A DNA stretch of 64,000 nt from Symsagittifera roscoffensis (lineage: Eukaryota > Xenacoelomorpha > Acoela > Convolutidae), in the NCBI RefSeq assembly GCF_963678635.1, contig NC_087066.1:1693745-1757744 (forward strand), in the 5' to 3' direction. Below, one piece after another: positions 11,401 to 23,400 of this stretch. The first letter of the stretch is position 1. Each line of letters opens with the position of its first letter. Below the pieces are notes generated by a model. That model made no database searches. It saw only the letters and a program-made list of their open reading frames with translations, and was not told where the DNA came from. The position numbers were made by a program, and so were the translations under genes.

Positions 11401-14400
11401 TTCAGAATCTTTTAGTGTATTTATATGCTAAGATAAACTCAAATCTGGCAGAATACGGGCAAATTTTTCAACCACTGAATTTTTTCAAAGTAAACGCTTT
11501 CTGCCGTATGCAAAAAATTTACGTTTTTTTTTCATAATCTGATATGAATTGCAATACGTTACATCGCAATTCAATAAGTGGAGTTTACCTGAGTGATTGC
11601 CATACGTAATTTATGAGGATGACTTTCGTTGTTTTGGATATTTGTTAAATGGAAAAAAAAATGGCGAACAAACATTACCATAGAATGAAAAAAGCCTCAA
11701 CGTCCCAAATTAAACTTTGCTGCACCCGCAAAATAATAATCAATCTCCTAATTTTTCCCTCTTTATCGATCTCATCAAAATATAACTTAGCTGAAATCAG
11801 TAACAGAAAAGAAGAATAGGAAAAACGTTAAAACAAAAGAAAAAATGCAAAAGTTCTCCCTTTTTTTCTCTCAGGTGCGTCTATACAAGTATGCTTTCAC
11901 TTGTGCTGCTCTAAAGATTCCTTCTCTCTGTTGGGGCTCAGGTGTATTGGCCCTCGAGTATGAAATTGGAAAAGGAGGTCTGATCCCATTAGCCCCCCTT
12001 AGGGGGAAAGAAAGAAAGCGGGAAGGGAGTGGGAGAGGGAAATTGGAATGTGTTTTGACGTAGGCAGAGAGAGTAATGAGTTTTGAGGATGAGTTGCGGT
12101 TCAATTAGTTTCGAGGGCGAATGGGATTGAGAGTGTGGGATGGTAATACAATCGCAGCCAGATTTAATCAGCTGCGTAATACAGCTTCTCCCAAACAGAT
12201 TATGAATTGAGGCCACATCGAATGAACTGTTTATCTCCACTGTCGAAAATAGAAAGATAAAAGTTCGTTAAAGGGGGTGGTGCTACCTTGACTTGCGTTG
12301 CTTTAGGTAGTGGGAGGGGAGGGGGTGATTTTTTGTCGGTCGTCTTAGACTAGACTACACTAGTGGAGTTGGACGACTAATATCTTAACAAGTGTAATTT
12401 TGGAGTGGGTGAGGAAGAGGGGGGAGGGGGAGGTGGGAGTGTTGTCTTGTGATGTACCTTCTTCATGCCCCAGAGGAGGGCGACAGATGCGAATGCAGTT
12501 GAGAGGGACAGCAGCAGAGACACTATGATGGCACACCTCGCATACTCTAAACACACACAATACACAATACACATTACAATACAATCATAGTGTACACATA
12601 TACTCCACTCACTCACTCGCCCTATAGAACATACACTCCTGACAGCAGCAGCAGAAGAACAGAACAGAACAGAACAGAACAGAACAGAACAGAAGGAACT
12701 CTGTTACCATCCAGTTATTTCGTATTTTATTCAACTTAGTAGTTCAAGGCCATAGACACCTTTAGAACTCACTCTACACTTTTAGTGAAGGTCGCGGGAG
12801 GCACTTGCGCGGTTTTTGAGCGGTTTTTTTTAGATAAACCGTTCAAAAACCGCTCAAACCGCTCAAATCTTGCTTCAAATTAGGTGAAAAATCTCGACTC
12901 GGGTAGCAAAAAACAACAGTCTCTCTCCCTTTACTGTGCGTGTGTGTGTGACCACTGTAACTATACTCACTGATGATGCCGTCTATCTGCTCCTGGCGGT
13001 TCGTCTGCAGTCGGAAGTTGTCCAGCATCTGTTCCTGACTGAGAGCCAGATTGTGAGAAAGGGTCACTGTCGTCACCACAGAGAACATCTCAAACACACA
13101 CAACGACACACATTACAAATTATAATTAACAACCACTACGACAAGCAACTGTTTATAACTTATCTGATACTATAGAACTGCTTCCAGTTCGTACCAACAT
13201 GCACCATGTTAACTGCAGCATAACATGCCTGTTTTTCGGAACCTTGCGCCATTTTGATGGATATTCAAAATAGGGTTTGAGCAAAATGACATTTGTATTG
13301 AAGAAATATTAGAGCTAGTGGCGTGCGCAGAAAATTTTCCAAGGGCGTGCCTTTTCTTAGATCGACCGATTTGATTTTCCGAGCTCTCCGAAAACACTAT
13401 AAGGAACCTATTTTCTAAAACAAATTCAGCACTGCATGCAAAATTTTGAAAAAACAGGCCAAAAGTGACGTTTTGATATTTTTTAGAAAAAAAATCACCA
13501 AAAAGTTGCAAAATATTTTTCTCAAATTTTTCATGCAAAATTTACCAATAGTGTACAGCACGAATTTCGGACAAAAAATTCCAAACAAAGAGATTTTTTA
13601 GGCCAATAATTCTTATTTCAACAAATTTGGCAGTTAAAAATTGTTTCGGGGATCAACTACTAATTTCACCTTGATGAGTCATGTCATATACGTTCCCACA
13701 CTCAGTAAAAAGAGAAAAAAATAGATTATAATAGATTTTTATTGTCAGTTTCCATAAATTTCAAAAAGAATTGATTATAATCGAATAAAAATGGATTATA
13801 TTGTTACTATTTTTCGAAACAATGAGAATCCTTATAACCGATTACAATCGATTATAATCGATTAGTTTATGAACGTTTTTTTTTCTCAATTTTTATTGAA
13901 CTATAATCCATTATAATGGATTATTACAATCCATTATTATTCAACAAACTTCATCGCTTCATTTTGTTTTAGTTTTGTCTTGTTTTGTGTGCTTTTCAGT
14001 TGGTTACCGAGCTAAAAGAAACTGTAATTTTGTATTTATAGTCATCAGCGGATGGAGGAAGAGGGTGTCAGGGGGCCAACGTCCCCCCTCAGGGACTTGA
14101 CCTGCTGCCGACCCAAAAGATCTCAACTGATCCAACCCAAAAGATCCTTCCCCCACCATTTTGAGATCACCCCACTATTTTGAAATCCACCCACTATTTT
14201 GAGATCCCCCACTATTTTGAGGTATCCCCACTATTTTGAGATATTCATTTTTGGCTTACTGAATCTAAAATTTTTACGGCGCCTAATATATATTGTTTTT
14301 GAGAGGGGTGCGCGCCGCACAAAATGCAATTTTTTGGTCATATTTTTCAAAAAAAAGCCTAAAAATGCATTTTTGGCCTGTTTTTTTTTGTTCAAAATTA

Positions 14401-17400
14401 TGCCTAGGGCGCATACAGTTTGACCACAACAGGGTCTTTTTATTGCCTTAGGAGAGCTCGGCATCAATCTAGTCAACATTTATAGGGTTTAGGAGAACCC
14501 CCTCGCGAAAATACTAGATCCGCCCTTGGCTTAGTGATTCTTACTTTTTACTGAACTTTACTGTGTTCTCATGCAGAATAGCCTGATCATAATCCATTAT
14601 GATTGATTTTTCTTGTGAAATAATCTTTCGACGGAAGAAGGGATTATAATCTGTTCTAGTAGATTATAATTGATTATAAGAGATTATAAGAAACTTTCGG
14701 AAAAGTTATAATCAATTATATTTGATTATAATTTAATAAAATAATACCGGAAAACTTATTATTGTAATGGATTTTAAATCATTTGAACATCATTGTAATG
14801 GATTTTGAATCATTTGAGTGCGGGTTGGATGTTATGAGTGAGCTGATATAAATTTGGTCAGCAACTACTGACTAATTGTAAATTAATGATCAGCTCGTGG
14901 AGGACGATTTATATTTACATATGAAGTTTTTGGTTTTGTACATTGCAATGGGAAAAAATTATATTCTGTTTGAGAGCAAATTATAATAAATTTATAGAAA
15001 AGTTTTCAAATTTCTTTAAAAAAAACTATCTTCTTGTAATACTCTTAACGCAAAATTTTTTTTGAAGTCGTAAGTTTCTCATGAAATCTAGATATTTTAA
15101 TCTTCTCTTCGTTGTAATTCGAGCTTAAATTGATAATTTCAACGTTGAGGGAACAAATTTAGAAGATTTGCTTTTAATTCAATGCCCATTTTTAGGGAAT
15201 TGTTTTAGAAACTTTGCTTTTAATTCAATGCCCCTTTTTAGGAATTTTTATAAAAAACTTTGCTTATAATTCAATGCACAATTTTAAGGAACTTATTTTA
15301 GAAACTTTGCTTTTAATTCAATGCAAAAATTTGAAGAAAGTTTTTTGAAACTTTGCCTTTAATTCATTGTCCATTTTTAAGGAACTTTTAAATAAACTTT
15401 GATTTTTTTTCAATGCCCATTTCTAGATAACTTTTTAAGAAACTTTGCTTTTGATTCAATTCACAATTTTAGGGAACTTTTTAAGAAACGTTGCTTTTAA
15501 TTCAATGCACAATTTTAGGGAAATCCTATACAAGATTTGCATTTAATTTAATGCACAAATTTAGGGAACATTTTAGAAACTTTGCTTTTAATTCAATGCC
15601 CATTTTTAGGGAAATTTTTTAGAAACTTTGTTTTTATTTGAATGCCCATTTCTAGATAACTTTTTAAGAAACTTTGCTTTTGATTCAATTCACAATTTTA
15701 AGGAACTTTTTTAGAAACGTTGCTTTTAATTCAATGCACAATTTTAGGGAAATCCTATACAAGATTTGCATTTAATTTAATGCACAAATATAGAGAAAAT
15801 TTTAGAAACTTTGCTTTTAATTCAATGTCCATTTTTAGGGAAATTTTTTTAGAAACTTTGCTTTTAATTCAATGCCCATTTTTAGATAAATTTTTTAGAA
15901 ACTTTGTTTTTAATTCAATGCCCATTTTTAGATAAATTTTGTAGAAACTTTGTTTTTAATTCAGTGCACAATTTTAGGGAACTTTTATAGAAAATTTGCT
16001 TTTAATTCAATGCCCATTTTTAGGGAAATTGTTTAGAAACATTGCTTTTAATTCATTGTCCATTTTTAGATAAATTTTTTAGAAACTTTGTTTTTAATTC
16101 AGTGCACAATTTTAGGGAACTTTTTAAGAAACGTTGCTTTTAATTCAATGCACAATTTTAGGGAAATCCTATACAAGATTTGCATTTAATTTAATGCACA
16201 AATATAGGGAAAATTTTAGAAACTTTGCTTTTAATTCATTGTCCATTTTTAGGGAACTTTTTAATAAACTTTGATTTTATTTCAATGCACATTTCTAGAT
16301 AACTTTTTAAGAAACTTTGCTTTTGATTCAATTCACAATTTAAGGGAACTTTACTAAAAAATTTGCTTTTAATTCAATGCACAATTTTAGGGAGATTTTT
16401 TAGAAACTTTGCTTTTAATTCATTGTCCATTTTTAAGGAACTTTTAAATAAACTTTGATTTTTTTTCAATGCCCATTTCTAGATAACTTTTTAAGAAACT
16501 TTGCTTTTGATTCAATTCACAATTTTAGGGAAGTTTTTAAGAAACGTTGCTTTTAATTCAATGCACAATTTTAGGGAAATCCTATACAAGATTTGCATTT
16601 AATTTAATGCACAAATATAGGGAAAATTTTAGAAACTTTGCTTTTAATTCAATGCCCATTTTTAGGGAAATTTTTTTAGAAACTTTGCTTTTAATTCAAT
16701 GCCCATTTTCAGATAAATTTATTAGAAACTTTGTTTTTAATTCAATGCCCATTTTTAGATAAATTTTTTAGAAACTTTGTTTTTAATTCAGTGCACAATT
16801 TTAGGGAACTTTTATAGAAAATTTGCTTTTAATTCAATGCCCATTTTTAGGGAAATTGTTTAGAAACATTGCTTTTAATTCATTGTCCATTTTTAGATAA
16901 ATTTTTTAGAAACTTTGTTTTTAATTCAGTGCACAGTGTCAGGGAACTTTTATAGATAATTTGCTTTTAATTCAATGCCCATTTTTAGGGAAATTATTTA
17001 GAAACATTGCTTTTAATTCATTGTCCATTTTTAGGGAACTTTTTAATAAACTTTGATTTTATTTCAATGCACATTTCTAGATAACTTTTAAAGAAACTTT
17101 GCTTTTGATTCAATTCACAATTTAAGGGAACTTTACTAGAAAATTTGCTTTTAATTCAATGCACAATTTTAGGGAGATTTTTTAGAAACTTTGCTTTTAA
17201 CTCATTGTCCATTTTTAGGGAACTTTTTAATAAACTTTGATTTTATTCCAATGCCCATTTCTAGATAACTTTTTAAGAAACTTTGCTTTTGATTCAATTC
17301 ACAATTTTAGGGAACTTTTTAAGAAACGTTGTTTTAATTCAATGCACAATTATAGGTAAATCCTTTAGAAGTTTTGCATTTAATTTAATGCACAAATTTA

Positions 17401-20400
17401 GGGAACATTTTAGAAACTTTGCTTTTAATTCAATGCCCATTTTTAGGGAAATTATTTAGAAACTTTGCTTTTAATTCAATGCCCATTTTTAGGGAAATTT
17501 TTTAGAAACTTTGTTTTTATTTGAATGCCCATTTCTAGATAACTTTTTAAGAAACTTTGCTTTTGATTCAATTCACAATTTTAAGGAACTTTTTTAGAAA
17601 CTTTGCTTTTAATTCAATGCACAATTTTAGGAAAACTCTTTAGAAATTTTTCTTTTAATTCAATGCACAATTTTGGGGAAATTTTTTAGAAACTTTGCTT
17701 TTAATTCAATGCACAATTTTAGGGATTTTTTTTAGAAAATTTGCTTTTAATTCAATGCACATTTTTAGGGAATTTTTTAAGAAACTTTGCATTTAATTCA
17801 ATGCACACTTTTATGCAACTTTTTTGGAAACTTTGCTTTTAGATCAATGCACAATTTTAGGGAGTTTTTTTAGAAACTTTGCTTTTAATTCAATTCATAA
17901 TTTTAGGCAACTTTTTTAGAAACTTTGCTTTTAATTCAATGCACAATTTTAGGCAACTTTTTTAGAAACTTTGCTTTTAATTCAATGCAAACCTTGTCGT
18001 GCTATAGATACTTCATATGCATATGCAGTTTTTGTAACTGTTTTAGCTGCTGCTATAGAATTACAATTAGAAAGAAAACACTTTGCTTTACATTGAACTC
18101 TTGGTCAGAAACTAGAGCATAATTTTAAAAACCATCTGACGAAGCCTTTCAGAGATGCCAATGCTTTGATTCCGAGAGTAAAGCGATGTTTTGCTTCTTG
18201 CTGGATAACTTTTCGTAATGTTGAGATTGATTGAAGACCGCCAATTGTGTAATCAGGGATAATTGACGCGCCATTAGGCCAGTTGTCAAAAAACGAGAAA
18301 GCAGAACTTTTACTGGCTCAAAAATTAGTCACAAGCCTTAAAAGCAGTCACAAGCCTCCAAGCTTCAACCTGTTTGAGCAGTCTTGTTGACTTGACGTAC
18401 AAAATATTCGTCCGAAGAAACAGAAAAGACAACAGCCCGGGTTGACCTCCATACACCAAAAATGTTTATCATACAATTCCATACATCAAGTGTGTGGAAA
18501 AATGCTTGTCATACAATTTTCATACAATTTCGAAAAATGGTTGAAAAGAGATGTTCACTAAATTTTGATTCTAATGAAACATGTGATAAAAAACCGAGGT
18601 TTTGGTTTTTGAAAAAAATGCTTATCATTCAATTCCCATTTATGGAAATTGTATGACTGGCATTTTTTTGGTGGCAACAAAGTAATTTTGAAAATTTGCC
18701 CCAAAAAATTTTTGTTTTTTTTTTCAATCGCAAAACCAATTTTGTACGCAAACGGACATTTTCAACAAAAAAAAATTGCAGGCAAAATTTAATTTTTTGT
18801 GTGCATAACGTAGTCCTGGATACGATAATGTTGGCTCTTTTTGCTTTCCACTTGAAATTTTTTTTCCAAAAACCTTAAAACTCCTATTTTTTTGTATGGC
18901 GTGTTTATGTATGCCTTGATAAATGTCTGATAATTTAAAAATTCAAAACATTGAAAATATCATGGTTGGAAAAAGTTTTTTTTATTACATGATTTTTAAA
19001 AGTTTTGGTGCTTTGAGTAACCAAGGTCTTTGTCACTTGTGTTGGGTTGCAAACACAAGCGAATATTTTTCAGAAACTAAATTTAGAAAGAAAACATCAA
19101 AATTTTTGGTTTATGGAAAAAGGCTTATCATAGAGTTTTCATACAATTTTCTGTACGTATGCAATTGTATGAAATTGTATGACAAGAAGTTTCTCATATG
19201 TGAAAATTGTATGATAAGAAGATAAGAAGTTTTGGTCAACCCGGGAGAGTGTCTGATTGGAGATTAGAAGCCATGTAACTTCAATCACTCGGCAACCAAA
19301 CACCTAGGACTTGAACATGTTCATAATTGTACGACTAAAAGCAGCGCATGGCATCAAAACAATCAGTTGCATTTTTTTCGTAATTGATGTTAAAACGTGG
19401 GCTGAAAACACTAAAAGAATCGGTATCATTTGTTCGTAGAAAGTTTCCAGTCCACAAAATGATTCGCAGTTATCTTTCGATCCGTTTTTCTCAATTATCC
19501 AATTATGGGGCTGATACCGAATAGCTGAAATCGAACCAACTGTCATCTATGTCGTTTCGCGTTTGATTTTGTTTCAATGGTCGTGAATTGATTTCGTTGG
19601 ATCGGCGCGTTGACTACAAGTGTAAACTTTTTCGTTTTGCTCTCTTGTTATTCAGTAGACGAACAACTTGTCCTGGAAGTTGTTTAACCAGTATTACTAT
19701 GAGACTTGTTTCAGTTAAAGGTTGCTAAAATGACTGAAACTAGAAAGGTTGGAATTCAAAAGCTAAACGAAACCTTGCGTCTAAGAAATGTTCATGTTGA
19801 AACCAGGTTTCTCCCCAAAAGACGGATAATATTGAGCTCTGATAAGATCAAGAGAGTGACATATGCTGTTTTGGGATCATCGCTAGTTTATGGGATTTTT
19901 CTGCCAGATTCAGTGACAGTTTCGTGCCCTGGTGGAAAATTGTATGATAAGAAGATAAGAAGTTTTGGTCAACCCGGGAGAGTGTCTGATTGGAGATTAG
20001 AAGCCATGTAACTTCAATCACTCGGCAACCAAACACCTAGGACTTGAACATGTTCATAATTGTACGACTAAAAGCAGCGCATGGCATCAAAACAATCAGT
20101 TGCATTTTTTTCGTAATTGATGTTAAAACGTGGGCTGAAAACACTAAAAGAATCGGTATCATTTGTTCGTAGAAAGTTTCCAGTCCACAAAATGATTCGC
20201 AGTTATCTTTCGATCCGTTTTTCTCAATTATCCAATTATGGGGCTGATACCGAATAGCTGAAATCGAACCAACTGTCATCTATGTCGTTTCGCGTTTGAT
20301 TTTGTTTCAATGGTCGTGAATTGATTTCGTTGGATCGGCGCGTTGACTACAAGTGTAAACTTTTTCGTTTTGCTCTCTTGTTATTCAGTAGACGAACAAC

Positions 20401-23400
20401 TTGTCCTGGAAGTTGTTTAACCAGTATTACTATGAGACTTGTTTCAGTTAAAGGTTGCTAAAATGACTGAAACTAGAAAGGTTGGAATTCAAAAGCTAAA
20501 CGAAACCTTGCGTCTAAGAAATGTTCATGTTGAAACCAGGTTTCTCCCCAAAAGACGGATAATATTGAGCTCTGATAAGATCAAGAGAGTGACATATGCT
20601 GTTTTGGGATCATCGCTAGTTTATGGGATTTTTCTGCCAGATTCAGTGACAGTTTCGTGCCCTGGTGGAACTCTCTCAACCCTTTGTAGCGATCAGGTTC
20701 TCAATGATATGAAAAACTTGGATGTACAAACAGTGCTCATAATGGGAGGAACAAACAACCTGTTTGACCGTTCAGGGCGCCAGTCATTGGGAGCGACTGA
20801 AGTAGCCGAGGAGATGGAGAGTGCTATTTTTAGACTCCTTGACTGCAATTTCGAAGTTGGCGTCATGTCACTTATTAGCCGGGAAGGTGAACGCTCTCTT
20901 ATCAGGAGAGTGAATAAATGCTACAGAAATCTAACGGCATGGTATAAAATCCCGCTCTTTAAAACTGTAAAGTTCAGCTATCGGAGGCATGTTTGCGCAG
21001 ATGGACTTCACCCCACAGCAAATGGCGTGCGCGAACTTGCTAAGGACTTTTATGACGCCTTCAGAAGCATAGAAAATCCAATGGCTGTGAAACGAAGGCA
21101 AAGAAGGCGACGACGATGAAACGCCCAGCTCATTTTAGAGCGGGTCCGATTTTTAACCATCTTCAAAGAACATTTTCTGTTTAAATCCCAGCTCATTTTA
21201 GAGTGGGTACGGCTATTGACAGAAACGAACTCATCTTTAGCAGAGCGACTGATTATTTATACGACAAAACTGGTTTTTAATTAAACTCAAACACCTTTGA
21301 ATTCAAGAAATTGGTGTCGAAATAACATATGTGATGATGATGATGATGGAAAGTTATCATAGTTTTAACTTTTTTGCGCTTCTGAGTCATAATTTGGTTT
21401 AATTTGGTGTTAGACGTCTGAGAGGATAATTTTTCCAAAAAAGATAGCTACGTGCAAAGTGAAGCTAAGTCTACTTGTTGTGAAATGAAGAATTTTGGTC
21501 AATTAGCTAGCCCTTGAGGTGATCTTTTTTGTTGTCAAAAAGGCTCAAGTGCTCAAGTGACTGAGTTTCCACTGCTGGACGACTGTTGATCTGTTGTTTA
21601 CTCCTCCGGGCTATACTGCCTCAAGCACTCCCTGTTTGAAGTTGACTTGTAGCTCAGCTTTTAATGTCTCTCGCATCGGTAATAAAATTGATAGAACCTG
21701 TCGCGCATACTTGGTAGGCAATAGACCAGATCTGAGGAGTCTGATATCTTTGTTTGATCATACAATTTCTGTAGACTCGACCATTCCATGCAAATCACAA
21801 AGCACCGAGAGTTTTTTTTCGTATATGCTCCAAGAGTCCACCGTATGTTTCTAGTGTTGGCGCCATTCCATTTAGTAGATTTTCTGAGTTATACCGAGAA
21901 GCTCAATTAAATCACTGTTGTTTCAGCACCTGAATTAACTTACTATTTCTACCTCTCTGCCATCTTTTTGTCCTATGTGGCAGCCCAGAGGATGAGTGTT
22001 TCTACTGCTACCTGTGCGGTTGGTGGCTGGCAGAATTCGACACGTTGTTGCAAAGTGTCCTTTTTTACCACGTGAACCACGTTTGTGACCCGTTGAAAAA
22101 CAAGACATTTATCAGCCCTCAATATGTCACTAATAATCCGTGATTTTAAGGTTCCATTCGCAATTTTTCTTTAATTCCGTATCAATTCGTCCTCCCAACA
22201 GTTTTTTATTATTTTGAAAACCTAAGGTATATGGAAGCTGTGCGAAGTCTCCCATGAGAGTATAGTCTGTTTTTGATATTGAACTTCCATAAGAGTTTGG
22301 AACGCTATACAACAAATACACCTTCGTAGCACTGTTAACAATACACTGTTAACAATCCCAAGAGCACGTCTGCCGAATAAAACTGCTCAGTTCTATAACT
22401 TCAAGACTGAGAAGGAGCCTCGACTTTTGAAGAGCTGCACGTTTTGTTATGCCTGGGACCATGTCGTTTTTCCTTTGGAAAGAATTTAACAAGTTCATTG
22501 TGTTCTCAGTTTTTGAAAAATCTCAAAAAGAGTTTGATTGATCGTTGCATTTGGTCTGGCCTTGACGGCAATTAAAATTGTCTTTTTAAAATTGTTTTCA
22601 GCATGAAAATCCACCTAAACCATGGTATAACATAAGAGTTAAATATTTACTGTTTTTCATGTTCCCCCCTTCCCGGCAATTCTTACCCATATCGCATTCG
22701 TTATATATAGCATCAATTTCTTTGACGAGGGTTGGCTATTATCTCGAGATTTGATCGTGATTCAATATTTGGTGAAACTAGAACCGAAAAAGGGAGAAAA
22801 GAAAAAGCTTGGATTCATAAGATAAACGATTGAAATAAGATAACCGGTTGCTGTGCGTTCCGACAATGAGTTCCGACTATTTAAAAATTGAAAAAACGTG
22901 CCATTAGTAGTAACATGAGAGGAAAGACAAATAATAGAACTTATTGGAAATTATATATCATTTTTGACTCCTGTTGTCATCGAAAATTTAATCACAAAAG
23001 CAAACAAAAAAAAAAAAAATTCAAAAAACTTGAAACTGTTTTCTAATTTTTGGCAGATTTTTTTTCGAGTTTTTTTTTTGGAATCCTTTTTTATTGTTCG
23101 ACTAGGAAGCGCTACATGAGGCTTCGAAAAATAGTTTTCCCGGAGAAAAAGCTATCGAAAAAGTTACCGGCAGGAATAACCGACTTTCAAACCGCACCAC
23201 TTTCAAAAGCAAAAATTTCAACATTGAGTAGATTTTTTGATTTTCTTTAAACCTTCGTTTGAACTTCGACATGAATGGTTTTTGAACAATATGTTTTTAC
23301 TCTGCGCAATTTTTTATGGTTGCGCGAAAAAAAAAGTAAGACAAAACCTAGAAACAGTGGTCGGAACAAAAAAAGTTTTTTAAAATAAACAGAACTAATA

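Noticed and set aside
15720-16762. Repeated ~71-codon ORFs (MLLIQC...) that look like a repeated protein
   Set aside because: They are translations of the 46-bp satellite; the unit length is not a multiple of three and no splice or start context supports coding.
15150-18000. CRISPR-like alternation of repeat and spacer
   Set aside because: Units are contiguous variants of one satellite with no unique spacers, in a eukaryotic intron.
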